Assembly: GCA_946800325.1 (NCBI GenBank)
Contig: OX326959.1
Span: 49,854,784 to 49,918,783, forward strand
Length of the DNA: 64,000 bases
Direction: 5' to 3'
Source of the DNA: Luzula sylvatica
Lineage: Eukaryota > Streptophyta > Magnoliopsida > Poales > Juncaceae
Shown: piece after piece, positions 24,008-34,983 of the stretch
How positions within the stretch are numbered: position 1 is the first letter of the stretch
Layout of the letters: each line of letters begins with the position of its first letter
Program-made: the position numbers and the translations under genes
Notes under the pieces: model-generated
Told to the model about the DNA's origin: nothing
Database searches by the model: none
The model's input: only the letters and a program-made list of their open reading frames with translations

Positions 24008-25573
24008 ATAAGGGCAAACGCCAAAATCCTCAAGAAAATACAAGAAAGTGAGAATGAACATGAAAATGAGAAGTTTGAAGGCAAACGCCGAAATTTCTCT
24101 TTCGATTTTTTGACTATCAAAGTCTCAAGAAGATGCAAGAACGTGTAAAGAAGACATCAATCTAGTTCAAATTGGCCGGTACCATATCCGTATCGGTACA
24201 TCCAAAATTCCGATTACAAAACATAAGGTTCTATTCAACTCTTTCTCTCTTCTTCATCAAATTTCTTGTGTCATTTTTTGATACAAATGACAATTTTTGT
24301 CTATTTTTCGTGTATTTTCTTGACTTTCTTTCATACAATGTTTCTTTTACAACAAAACCAATAAAAGATATCTCTCTAATAACCTTCTCAAATACCCCCA
24401 TAATTCTAGAATATTATGTATATAAACATATAACCTCTTCGAGCAAACGCTAAAAAATAACCTTCTCAATTAACCTCTTTTTCTCCCTAATAACCTTCTC
24501 AAATAATCCCATAATTATAGAATATTATAATCTTTCCGAACAAACGCTCCCAAATGACCTTCTCCATAAACCTCCTTCTCAAAATAAATTTTCTGATTAG
24601 CAAACGCTAAAAATTAGAAAAAACCAAAAAAAAAAAGAAAAAAAATCTGGTTTGTAGCAAAATTTCGAATTCTAGATTCTTACAGGACCAGGAAATGAAT
24701 ATCATCCTTATTTTCTGGGTTCGAAGCACAGTCGGAAATTTTTTTCCCGGTTTTCTTATTCGGATTCCCTGAAAACCGGTACAAGAAATTCGGAACTTCA
24801 AATCACACCTTGATAAAACCCTACCGAATCCAATACCCACAATTCGAATCCATCTTCTACTCGCCAGTCGCCACTTCTTCTTCTTCTTCTTCTTCTGTTC
24901 ACGGGTAACGATCGGTTCTTCTTAGGGTTGCGCTTCGAGTGGAGATGCTTGGTCCTTGATCCTTCGAAGACTTGTGACGATCGGTGCTGTTGGCTCGCCT
25001 GGTCTGCGAGGTCTGGGCTCGTCTAGTGGAGAAGGGAATCTGTGAGATTCTTCTTGGAGATTCTCGGCTGCGATTCTTCTTCTAGTTCAACCGTCTAACA
25101 GCGACAATTTGTCGAGAGTTGCTGCGAAGAAGAGATGCGTGTACAGGTGCAGAACCTTGTGGATGCTTGTGGGAATGAGAGCATCAATTCAAGAACTCGA
25201 GGTCCAATCGAATTGGTGCAGCGAATTTGATATCGAATCGAATCGAGAAGTATTTGGGAGGAGATCTGAGAGAAGATTTGAGAGGAGATATTGGGCGATT
25301 TGGAGTGGCGATTGGCTTGCGATTCACGGTTGTGTTGTCGCCATGAGAGTGAAGGGTTGCCAAAGAACCGGTACCAAAACCTGAGGAAAGATCTCAGTGA
25401 CCAAAACTCGTTCCATATACCCTCCTCTCTCACAAAGCTAGTGTTCCTTCACTGATGGTGATCACTTTGTGCGAATTGCCAGCAAGGAACTCGATTGTCT
25501 ATCCTTGCGACGTTTTGCAACTCTTAGAAGCAAGTTGACGATTAAGGAACTCCCCCTTCAGCTTGAGGGGGGC
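24008..25573 (+). other. Non-coding interior of the LTR element
   Basis: Repeated GCAAACGCTAAAAA and AATAACCTTCTCAA motifs at 24370-24610, then a less AT-rich segment with short open frames on both strands (25095-25433) of no recognisable family. Ends with the purine tract. Possibly contains captured host sequence. Confidence 0.5.
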
Positions 25574-25737
25574 TGTTAGCGTTGAGGAAGATGATGACTG
25601 GACAGCTCCAGTCATCACGAACTGGAGATCGTTTTCTACGAGTTTAGGCGCTATGGATAATTGACGAAGTTTAGTATAATAGTTAAATGAGTGTATAATG
25701 AGCTTTTGTGTATAGGATAGATCATACGGTCTAGAAT
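25574..25737 (+). repeat. Right LTR, 3' truncated
   Basis: Matches the left LTR from TGTTAGCG to GGTCTAGAAT, then jumps to arm sequence AACCTCTCTCCCC. Comparison with the related arm near 42900 shows that about 30 bp of arm were lost together with the LTR end. Confidence 0.85.
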
Positions 25738-25899
25738 AACCTCTCTCCCCCCCTCTCTAAGCGCTCTCTGGACGAACCTCTTTCCCTCTCCCTCCTCTCT
25801 AAGCTCTTTCTCTCTTTCTCCCCCTCGTTAAAAACCTAGTCGACGAAGCTTTGACGAACGGCTGGACGAAGCTCTCTCTAAGTTGATTCAGGCGTTGAT

Positions 25900-26164
25900 G
25901 ATAAAGAACGGCTGGAAGAAGACTAAGGAAAGTGATGCTGCCGTTAAGAGAGATATTGAACTCGGTGAAGAAGTAAGATTTCTACTTTCAGTTATGCTTT
26001 TCATTGATAAAATTGCCTCAATTAGATCCGAATTTTGTAATTAACACGTTTTTGACCCAATTTCTTTACTTTGAAATTGCAGGTTCCTGAGAAAAAAAGT
26101 ACCCAAGACAATCGAAAACACAAGAGAAGCAGATGAGACTGTTTGTAGACTTGACGATGAAGAG
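25900..26164 (+). pseudogene. Captured exon pair in the left arm (frameshifted)
   Basis: Exon-like segment ending GGTGAAGAA|GTAAG at 25972, intron to TTGCAG at 26082, then exon 26083-26164 ending GAAGAG|GTAATT. It encodes the same acidic/lysine-rich peptide as the right arm, but an extra A in the A-run near 26092 puts the second exon out of frame. Source gene not recognised. Confidence 0.55.
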
Positions 26165-26341
26165 GTAATTGATCTTCCCCCTTCAATTTTACCCAATTTC
26201 TTTTTCATATTTGCCTAATTTAATACTGTTTTTGACCCAAGACAATCGAAAACACGATTTCTACTTTCGTTTTTTACCCAATTACTTTACCATATTCTAA
26301 TCTCATTTCAATTTTAATAAAACTGTTTTAAGTCGTAATAT

Positions 26342-26574
26342 TTGTTGTTCTTTTTTAATTTTTTCATTGATTTTTTTTCTTTTTTCCACTGTTTTTCTTT
26401 TTTTACTGTTTCTACTTTTCTGTTTTTTTACTTTTTGGTTTTTAGTTTTTTGTTATATTTATTAATAATTTTGATGTATTATTTTTACTTTCTTTCTTCT
26501 TTTTCAAATATTTCCCTGTTTCAATCTTTTTTTTAATTTTTCTGTATTTTTCTAATGTTAAAAAGTATTTTTCA

Positions 26575-26611
<37 letters not shown>

Positions 26612-26914
26612 TTTGGGAGGTACTAGTTAATACAATTCTTTCATTCTCGTATTCTCATATTAATCTATGTGACATAGAGAAAGCGAGACAGTGAAGCAAG
26701 GCGTGGACGAAATTTTTTATATTATGTTTTGTATCGAGCATTTGTTTATGTATCGAGCATTTTCCTATAAAACAAGTACCCTCTCTTTAGAAAAATTTGT
26801 GTATTTCTATCATCGAATTTGTTTATGTATTTTTAGTAGAATTTGTTTGTCTGTTGGGTACATGTTTTATTATTGTTGGTATACTTGTTTTATAAGTCAA
26901 AATATGTATGTATG

Positions 26915-26985
<71 letters not shown>

Positions 26986-26986
26986 A
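26342..26986. other. Non-mirrored spacer with GT and TA microsatellites
   Basis: T-rich sequence, a (GT)n run at about 26579-26610 and a long (TA)n run at about 26920-26980. The open frames here are low-complexity. This spacer has no counterpart next to the right arm. Confidence 0.7.
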
Positions 26987-28078
26987 ACGGCTCTAAAACC
27001 GCACATTTTTGGCAGTTAAAGTGAACAAATGGCACTAAAACTTCATTTTTGGCAGCGACAAACTTTAAATGGCACTAAAGCTTCGTTTTTTGCAGTCACC
27101 AAAAGTAAACACAAAAAACTCATTTATTTCCAGACCAAAAGAGAATGGCACTAATTCATCTTTAGCAGCGACCAAAAGTAAACGGCATTAAAGCTTCGTT
27201 CTGGCAGCGAAAAAGCACAAAAGGCACTAAAACTTAATTCTTTGCAGCCAAAAATAGAAAAAGGCACTAAAACTTAATTATTGGCAGCGAAAAGAGAGAG
27301 GCACTTTTACTTTATCTGGCACTAAAACTTCAACTTTGGCAGGGACCAAGTGTAAACGGCACGAAAACTACATCTTTTGGCAGCTAGAAACAGAAATACA
27401 CTAAAAATATTATATTTGGCAGCACCATCTCTAAACCGCACTAAAAACTTCATTTTTGGCAGCCACCAGATGTAAACGACACTAAACTTCTTTGGCAGCG
27501 ACAAAATGTAAAGGGAACAAAAGCTTCGTTCTGGCAGTGAAACAACTTGAACGGCACTAAAACTTCCTCTTTTGGCAGCTATTCAGTATAAAAGGCACTA
27601 AAACCTAATTATTGGCAAGTAAAACGGAAAACGACACTAAAACTTTATTTTTGGCCGCGAAAATAAGAAAAGGCACCATTACTCTATCTTTGGCAGCAAA
27701 AATAAAACAGCACTAAAACATCATCTTTGGCAACGACAAAATGTAAAGGGCACTAAATCTTCATCTTTTGGCAGCTAGAACAGAAATCAACACTAATACT
27801 TTATCATTGGCAGCGACCATCCCTGAACGGCACTTAAACTTCATCTTTGATAGCGACCAGATGTAAATGTCACCAAAACTTCATTTTGGCAGTAAAAATA
27901 GAAAACGGCACAAATATGTTTTTTAGCAACGAAAAAAGAAACGGCACTAATCCTCAATCTTTGGCAGCGACAAACTGTAATGGGCACTAAATCTTCATTT
28001 TGTGGCACTAAAGCTTCATGTTTGGCAGCGAAAAAGGGAAAGGGCGCTAAACTTCACCTTTGGCAGCGACCAATATTA
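26987..28078 (+). repeat. Array of GGCACTAAAACTTCATYTTT-GGCAGCGA units, forward half
   Basis: About 25 irregular units of roughly 35-50 bp, each with GGCACTAAAACTTCATCTTT followed by TTGGCAGCGAC and an AAA(T/A)GTAAAC linker. Units differ by substitutions, so the array is old. Such subterminal-type repeats recall CACTA elements, but no CACTA terminus is present. Confidence 0.85.
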
Positions 28079-28081
28079 AGC

Positions 28082-28625
28082 TTCAACCTTTGTGACGTCT
28101 TTTTTCTCGCTGCCAAAAATATCAAGCATTAGTGCCTTTTACTTTAGGTAGCTGCCAAAGGTGATGTTTTAGTGCCGTTTTCCATTTTTCGCTGCCAAAG
28201 TTGAACTTTAGTGTGTTTTCCCGTTTTCGCTGCCAACAAATAAGTTTTAGTGCCTTCTCGTTTTCGCTGCCAAAAATTGAAGAGTTAGTGCCATTTACTT
28301 TTGGTCGCTTCCAAAGATGAAGTTTTAGTACCGTTTTTGTTTTTCGCTGCTAGAAATGAGAAAATGGTGCCTTTTCTTTTTTCACTATCAAAAATTAATT
28401 TTAGTGCCGCTTATGCTGGATAGCTGCCAAAAAAAGATGTTTTAGTGCCGTTTGCGCAATTTCGTTGAACGAAGCTCAAGTGCCGTTTACTTTTGGTCGC
28501 TGCCAAAGATGAAGTATTAGTGCCGTTTACAGTGTCGCTGCCAAAGATGAAGCAATAGTACCGTTTACTATTTTTCACTGCCAAGAAATAAGTTTGTGTC
28601 ATTTGTTTACTTTAGCGGCCAAAAA
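28082..28625 (-). repeat. Same array in inverted orientation
   Basis: About 12 units reading GCTGCCAAAGATGAAGTTTT, AGTGCC and a TTTACTTTTGGTC linker on the plus strand, the reverse complement of the preceding array. The turn-around is at about 28078-28090, so the two halves form a long imperfect hairpin. Confidence 0.85.
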
Positions 28626-28730
28626 ACGAAAGTAGAAATGTTTTCGATTGTGTTGGGTCAAAAACAGTTTTAAATTGGGCAAATATGAAAAAGAAATTGG
28701 ATAAAATTGAAGGGGGGAAGATCAATTTAC

Positions 28731-28990
28731 CTCTTCATCGTCAAGTCTACAAACAGTCTCATCTGCTTCTCTTGTGTTTTCGATTGTCTTGGATACTTTT
28801 TTCTCAGGAACCTACCATTTCAAAGTAAAGAAATTGGGTCAAAAACGTGTTAATCGCAAAATTCAGATCTAATTGAGGCAATTTTATCAACGAAAAGCAT
28901 AAATGAAAGTAGAAATCTTACCTCTTCACCAAGTTCAATGTCTCTCTTAACGGCAACATCTCTTTCCTTAAGTCTTCTTCCAGCCGTTCT
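28731..28990 (-). pseudogene. Captured exon pair in the right arm (open frame retained)
   Basis: On the minus strand, an exon ending GGTGAAGAG|GTAAG at 28922 and an exon 28811-28731 (81 nt, 27 codons, after a GTAG acceptor, before GAG|GTAAAT). Spliced, the peptide runs from DVAVKRDIELGEE into VPEKKVSKTIENTREADETV and CRLDDEE without a stop. The protein is not recognised. The intact phase and splice sites in this arm, against a frameshift in the other, indicate a captured host gene piece. Confidence 0.55.
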
Positions 28991-29257
28991 TTATCATCAA
29001 TGCCTGAATCAGCTTAGAGAGAGAGCTTCGTCCAGCCGTTCGTCAAAGCTTCGTCGACTACGTTTTTAACGAAGGGGAGGGAAAGAGGTTCGTCCAGAGA
29101 GCGCTTAGAGAGGAGGGGGAGAGAGGTTCGTCGGCAAGCTAGGTTTAGGGTTTCACGGGAGGGAGAAAGAGGGAGAAAGAGGAAAAGCGAGAGAAGAGAG
29201 AAGTCACGTGAGAAAGTTCGTCGGCAAGCTAGATATGAGAGAATCTCATTTCTTGGT

Positions 29258-31163
29258 GTTTCCTTCTCTTTCTATTTTTCCTTTGAAATGTTTTTTCCTA
29301 AAAAATAATGGGAAAACACGTTGGGGCGTTTGATCTTAAGGGCTTGTTTGGAGGGTGGAATTTGAGTTGGAATTAAAATTTTGAAATGATGCAAAAGTAA
29401 ATTTCTTGTATGGTGTGTGTAGAAGATAGGAAATATATAATTCTTGGAATCTTCAAATTCCATTTTTCCATTAAAATTTGGTTCTCCAAATTTGAGGAGT
29501 GCCAAAGTGGAGCAAAAGATTAATTAAAGAACAATTGTATTATAATTATTAAATCTCTATAATTAATATAATATTATATTTATTACTATACATAATATTA
29601 TTATATGAATAAAATATAATTTTATAATAATACAACAATACATATAATATTATTATTTAATATATTATATGGATACAATTATTATAATATCATTACAATA
29701 AACTATAATAATTATATTATAATGATAAAATAATTATATTATAACAATTATATAAATATTATTAATATTACATTATAAATATTATTATAATAATATATAA
29801 TAATTATATTATATTGATAAAATAATTATATTTTAATAATTATATCCATATAATTAATAGAATATTATATATGATTATAATAATGTATCAGAATTATATT
29901 ATAATGATAAAAATAATTATATTATAACAATTATATCAATATTATTAATATAAAATTATAAATATTATTATAATAATGTATAATAATTATATAATAACGA
30001 TAGAAATAATTATATTATAATAATTATATCCATATAATTAATATAAAATTATAAATATTATTATAATAATATATAATAATTATGTAACGGTAAAATAATT
30101 ATATTGTAATAACTATCTATGTATTATTATTATAATACTATATATTATTGTAATAACATATATTAATTATATTATAATGAAAAATATTTATATTATAATA
30201 ATTATATCCATATTATTAATATAAAATTGTAAATATTATAATAATAATATGAATTATTATATTATAATAATTATATCCATATTATAAATATAATATTGTA
30301 TCCACATAATTAATAATATATGATTGTAATAATATAAAATATAAGTTATAATATCATTATATTATATCTATAATTTGTATTTTTTTTACTAATATTAATT
30401 ATGTATTATTTCTACATTTTCCATAACAAAATTCCAAAAAATTTCTACTCAACCAAACAAAGAATTAGATTTTCCAGCATCTTATAATTCAGACATCCAA
30501 ACAAACTGTGGAATTACTAATTCCAGAACTTTTTTCTCCTCCACCTTATAATCCGATTCCACTCTACTAATTCCACTTGCCAAATAGCCCAAAGATTTTG
30601 AAGGATTTTGAAGGAGTCTCGCATTTCCCGAGAAAGTCAAATGAAGTTAAGAATTTGAAGGATATGTAGTGTGTTATTTGATGTGGTAGAATTGTATTAT
30701 GTATACGATGAAAAGTATTTTATTTGAAGTACAATTACAATTATATTATATTTTAGTTATTATTATTATATTTGTTATAATAATAATATTTATTATAAAT
30801 TATAAATTATTATAACATTTATATAAATTGAAAATAATATATATTAATATTACACGCATGCTATATGGTATCATATATTATTATTTTGTTTAATTAAAAA
30901 AAAACTATATAATTATTTTGGAATATATATAGACATTAACTATATTATATAAAAAAATATATAAATATATTATGCAAAAAAAGCTATATTATATAAATTT
31001 TAATTTATATATTACGATATTATGCATAAATATAAATATATAATATTGTAATATTATAATATTACAAATAAAATCATAATATTACACAAGAAAGAAAGTG
31101 TTTTCCCATCATTTTTGAGGGAAAACATTTCAAAGCAAAAATAAAAAGAGAAGGAAATTAATA
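29258..31163. mobile_element. AT-rich element with about 70-bp TIRs, host of a nested Tourist-like element
   Basis: The left end (TTTCCTTCTCTTTCTATTTT, 29266 onward, then TTTGAAATGTTTTTTCC) is mirrored at about 31085-31155. Inside it GGGGCGTTTGATCTTA (29322-29338) would join AGATTTTGAAGG (30593) if the nested element were removed. The remainder is AT-rich without coding. Confidence 0.55.
29339..30591. mobile_element. Nested Tourist/Harbinger-like element filled with AT repeats
   Basis: Ends AGGGCTTGTTTGGAGGGTGG and, inverted, GGGCTATTTGGCAAGTGGAA. Subterminal TTTTCTCCTCCACCTTATAA and CCAAACAAACTGTGGAATTA blocks also occur in the 56689-58525 element, so both are one family. The interior is ATA/TAT-rich. 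Confidence 0.7.
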
Positions 31164-31167
31164 TATA

Positions 31168-32600
31168 CTAGCTTTTTTCCCCGCGCGATTGCGCGGCAGT
31201 CTTGAAGTTTGTTATGATGTAATTTTTCCTAATATGTTATTGGATTCTACGTTTTATTGCCTGATTGTTCATATATCTGTATTTTGATGTATTTTTTACT
31301 CCCTATCTTTTTTGGATATTGTAAAAAAATTCTATGTTTTTGTATATTTCAAAAAAAAAAAAATCTCTACCAAACTTTTGTTTCTCTTACGGATGATATT
31401 CACTTCTCCTTTTGCCAAATACTCTTTAATCTTCATACGTAATGATTAATTTTTTTTTTATTATTAATTTTGACCTAATTCGTAAACAATAATAATAAAA
31501 TATGCAATAATAAATAAACACATTGAAAACATATCGTAAAAGAATATCTATTTAAACATCAATTTTTTTTTTCCGTTGTCCGTTTATTTTAGTAATAATT
31601 TCATGATTTTATATTTTTATCTATTGTGTAATGATTTTATATTTTTTTCGTTGTCCTTTTTATTTATTGTGTTATTTTATCATTATTTTGTGTTAGTTTT
31701 TTTGGGAAAAAATATAGAAGTCAAATATATATAATGTATGAAATATTAAAATTGTATAAATATAATATATAATAATTTTTTTAATTATTATATGCTCCAA
31801 AAATATGAAGATTTTTTTAAATTAATAGAAAATAATTTTTTTTTAATTACTACATATATAAATTTAGGTGTTTTTATAATATCCAATAATTTAAGGAGTT
31901 TTTTGAAATTTTTCCGTATATAATTTATACAAAAATATATGAATGAACTTGATCCACGATGGACCAAAATTCATGTAATTTTTTAATTAATGTGTTTATA
32001 TAGATCATGTTAAAATAAAAAATCATATATTATAGATCTTTTTTATCAAGATCAAGTGGTCCACATTAAAAGGATGATGTGACCTTTTGTGAGGACTTTA
32101 ATTTCTCCAACAAAAAAAAAAAAAAAAAAAGGGTAAATATGACATTAACTGAAACCGATAAGAAGACCAAAATACTAAAAAGGACCAAAATATAAATTCG
32201 GAAATGTGAAAAAGGACCGACATGTAAATAAAAGAGGATCAAGTTGTAAATATGAAGGACCAAAATGTAAGTTTTTAAACTTAAAAAGGCCAAAATGTAA
32301 ATAAAAAGGACCAAAACATAGTTTTTTGAACTAAAAAGGATCAAAATGTAATTAAGAAAGGACTAAAATGTAAATTAATTTTTTTTTTTACAAAGAGGCC
32401 CCTGGACCCCAATGTAATTCTTTAAACTTGAAGGACCAAAGTGTAAATTAAAAATGACCAAAATGTGAATAAAAAGGACCAAAATGTATTTTTTTTAAAA
32501 AAAGGGACCAAAATGTAAAAAAAAATTGTTTTTTCCACAAAAAGGTCCCTGATGACGTGGCCTCATGTGGGAGCTTGAATTTATCCAACTTTATATATAA
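31168..32600 (-). mobile_element. Non-autonomous Helitron B
   Basis: CTAG at 31168-31171, spacer, and a hairpin CCGCGC-GATT-GCGCGG (31181-31196), the minus-strand Helitron 3' end. Body sequence (TTTTTTGGATATTGTAAAAA, ACGGATGATATTCAC) and the GGACCAAAATG array match Helitron A. The other end lies near 32590-32600 after GATGACGTGGCCTCATG. No coding. Confidence 0.72.
32160..32525. repeat. GGACCAAAATGTAAA array inside Helitron B
   Basis: Same degenerate array as at 3412-4080, shorter and more diverged, with CCCCTGGACC near 32400. Confidence 0.8.
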
Positions 32601-33261
32601 CTTATAATTATAATTAGGGTTAAATTTAGGACTATTAATATAATTTTGGACTATTAGTTAGTTTTATTTAGGACTATAAATTTGAATTAGTGCGATTGTT
32701 AAGTAGTGTAATTTTCGGATTTATTAGGGTTAAATTAGTGTACTATAATTTAGGACTATTAATATAATTTTGTGTATTATAATATAGGGGTGAATTAGTG
32801 TAAATTAGTGTATGATAATTAGAATATATATTTTTATATTTAAATTATTTTAAACATAACTGAAAATAATTAATAGTAATAATAATGAAAAATATATTTT
32901 ATAATTAAAAATAATAAATAATAATGATTTGTAAAGTATATTTTATAATTATAAATAATAATTAGCACTGATTAATAATAATAAAACAATAATTTTGAAT
33001 AATTTTAAGGTTTTCTAAAAATAATAATGAAAAAGTAATAATGAAAAATAATAATTAAAAATAATAATGAAAAATCATTAAAAATTAGTTTCAGAAAAAT
33101 TTAATAATAATATGTAATGTTTAGTTGTTTAATTAGAAAGGATGTTTAGTGTTTAATTAGCTTCAGAAATGATGTTTAATTAGAATTTAAAATATATTTC
33201 TCAGAATATCCATTTTTGTAATGTTTATAAATTACTAATGTTTTCTTTAATGTTTTTTCGG
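32601..33261. other. AT-rich spacer
   Basis: Recurrent TTAGGACTATTAATATAATT and AATAATAATGAAAAA motifs. No gene seen. Confidence 0.5.
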
Positions 33262-33945
33262 ATGAATATTGCTTGACCGGACAATTATTCGATTTTGACT
33301 GATCAAGTCAATCATGTGTCTAACGAAGGTCATGTCGCCGCCAAATTATTTAGTCAACATGGACGGGATTTGTCTCAGTGGAAGTTTAGACATGTCGAAA
33401 TTGATGATAGACTACGCATACCCGGATTCTATCTCCCTGAAAGATGCTTGTATGTCAAGCTAGATCATTCTTTTTTGACGATATTGCTTCAGAGGCGGCG
33501 TCTCGAATTCAACACCTTCCATATGCCGTATGAAGAGATGGAGATCACTTTACGAGATGTGTCGTTACTTACATGGTTTGGTGTCGACGGCGTTCCCGTA
33601 TTTGGAGAAAAACAAGATGGATATAATGTGCGCAAAGATTTGCTTCGTTTGATTGGGGTAGTTTCCAAGACTGTCGGTGGTCGTATAACCGTTAGTTGGT
33701 TGTGTGAGACATCCGATAGAGCCCCGATCAATACGACATAATAAACATGGGACAAAATTACGAGGGCTTACATGTTGTTCTTCTTGGCTAGTATGGTGTT
33801 CCCGAATGCTGCGCAAGGAAGGTTCTCGGATTCTTATGTTTATTACATGGAGGATTTAGATATTGCGGATCTAATGCATGGGCTTCACTTGTCCACGCGT
33901 ACATGTATAGATCTTTGGGAGTTGCTGCCAGATCGGAGCACCTAG
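33262..33945 (+). pseudogene. Plant mobile domain (PMD/MAIN-like) pseudogene
   Basis: The frame beginning ATG at 33262 reads DNYSILTDQVNHVS, then FYLPERCLYVKLDHSFLTIL and FHMPYEEMEITLRDVSLLTW, the aminotransferase-like plant mobile domain found in MAIN/MAIL proteins and in many transposons. It is broken by TGA at codon 5, TAA-TAA at 33739-33744 and TAG at 33943, but reads on in the same frame between them (TRAYMLFFLASMVFPNAAQG), so the stops are point mutations. Normal PMD proteins are several hundred residues longer. The location among Helitrons and MITEs favours a transposon-borne copy. Confidence 0.8.
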
Positions 33946-34397
33946 AATGGAGCACCTAGACAATACTACATGTGGAAATATGGGACGCGAGAAATGAGCC
34001 TCTTGTTCAGGAGGATGCCATCGTATTAAATGGGTTATTTTCGCGACATGTACGATATTTGTTGTTATAATTTCTAGATTTGTTGGCTTGATATTGGAGA
34101 ATAACGAGACGGTGAATTTTGAATGCGATTGATCCTTTCAATGTCAGGTTTCAAGCAAGTGGTACGGTGTTGAGATCAATGGTATGATATTTGTTTTTAT
34201 CATGTAGCTTTTTAACCAAGTTTAAAACTCTATATTTTTCTTGGCTAATAAAAATGGTATGGTTTGTTTAAATAATACAACAAGATTAATTTTCGGAGGG
34301 AAATTTCAAAAAATACTGGGAAAAATTAAACTGTAAGAATGTGAAGAGTTTAGGAGATGCAATTGTCATCCTCTTCATTTATTACAAGACTATGTGT
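33946..34397. other. Decayed continuation or intergenic
   Basis: Starts with a 13-bp tandem repeat (GGAGCACCTAGAA). Further PMD similarity could not be followed in frame. Confidence 0.4.
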
Positions 34398-34405
34398 GTC
34401 CATTT

Positions 34406-34975
34406 CATGATTATAAAAATCGGTCTAGTCGGTCGCCTAGGCGCTAGGCGCTGTCCAAACGTGCAGGTCTGCCCGATTACTTTTTGTATATTCTGAATTT
34501 AGCCCAAGCCCGCATAAATACCGAATAATTCTGTCTAGGCTCAGCCCACTTAATTTTTTTTTCTCATTTCTATTTTTTTAGGCCTACAACCCACTTTTTT
34601 TTTTAATGTTTAGTTTATTTTTCTTTGTGCATTTTTTAGGCTCACAGCCCGCTTTAGGAGAATGAAAAATATTATGATACCAATTAGAATTTGTTGATAT
34701 GCCAGTAATTTTTTTTGTGTTTTATTTGAATTTGTGCTAATGTTATGTTGTAGATTTTATGTTATGATTTGTTTGGATGTTGTCTAAAAATAAAATTTAT
34801 ATACATTATTTTTAGTATAAAAATTGATAGCACAAATTATAATATGTAGAAATTAAAAAATATGACAAAAACTATATAAAATACGTCTAGAACAGATTAA
34901 TCTCCGATTAATCTCTTTAGACGCTAGACAGTGTCCGTCCTGTCCGACTAGCACCTAGCAATTTTTGTAACATTG
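34406..34975. mobile_element. hAT-like MITE, 570 bp, perfect 8-bp target duplication
   Basis: Flanked by GTCCATTT at 34398-34405 and 34976-34983. Ends are CATGATTATAAAAATCGGTC and, inverted, CAATGTTACAAAAATTGCTA, each followed by a GCCTAGGCGC / GGTGCTAGTCGG subterminal block. No transposase. Confidence 0.8.
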
Positions 34976-34983
34976 GTCCATTT

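Larger units (their letters stand above)
23742..25737 (+). mobile_element. Small copia-like LTR element without gag-pol (TRIM/LARD type)
   Basis: The left LTR starts TGTTAGCGTTGAGG at 23742 and ends ...TTTATCA at 23994 (253 bp). It is followed at once by TGATATCAAGAGC, close to the initiator-Met tRNA primer site TGGTATCAGAGC. A purine tract (GCTTGAGGGGGG, about 25561-25572) precedes the right LTR at 25574. The right LTR is cut after about 164 bp. The 1.56-kb interior has no gag, protease, integrase or RT, so the element depends on others for movement. It sits inside the left arm of the composite element. Confidence 0.85.
23690..29215. mobile_element. Composite long-TIR (Mutator-like) element with captured exons and inverted repeat array
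   Basis: Arms of about 0.6 kb are inverted: left 23690-23741 plus 25738-26290 (interrupted by an LTR element), right 29215 back to about 28640. They share CACGTGACTTCTCTCTTC, CTAAGCGCTCTCTGGACGAA, AGTCGACGAAGCTTTGACGA and TTCAGGCRTTGATGATAAAG. Long arms without transposase fit a non-autonomous Mutator-like or Pack-MULE-type element; superfamily is inferred because no clean 9-bp duplication was found. The interior holds two arrays in opposite orientation. A truncated third copy of the arm is at 42830-43129. Confidence 0.7.

Noticed and set aside
26691..27035. Frames with alternating Ile-Tyr
   Set aside because: Produced by a (TA)n microsatellite.
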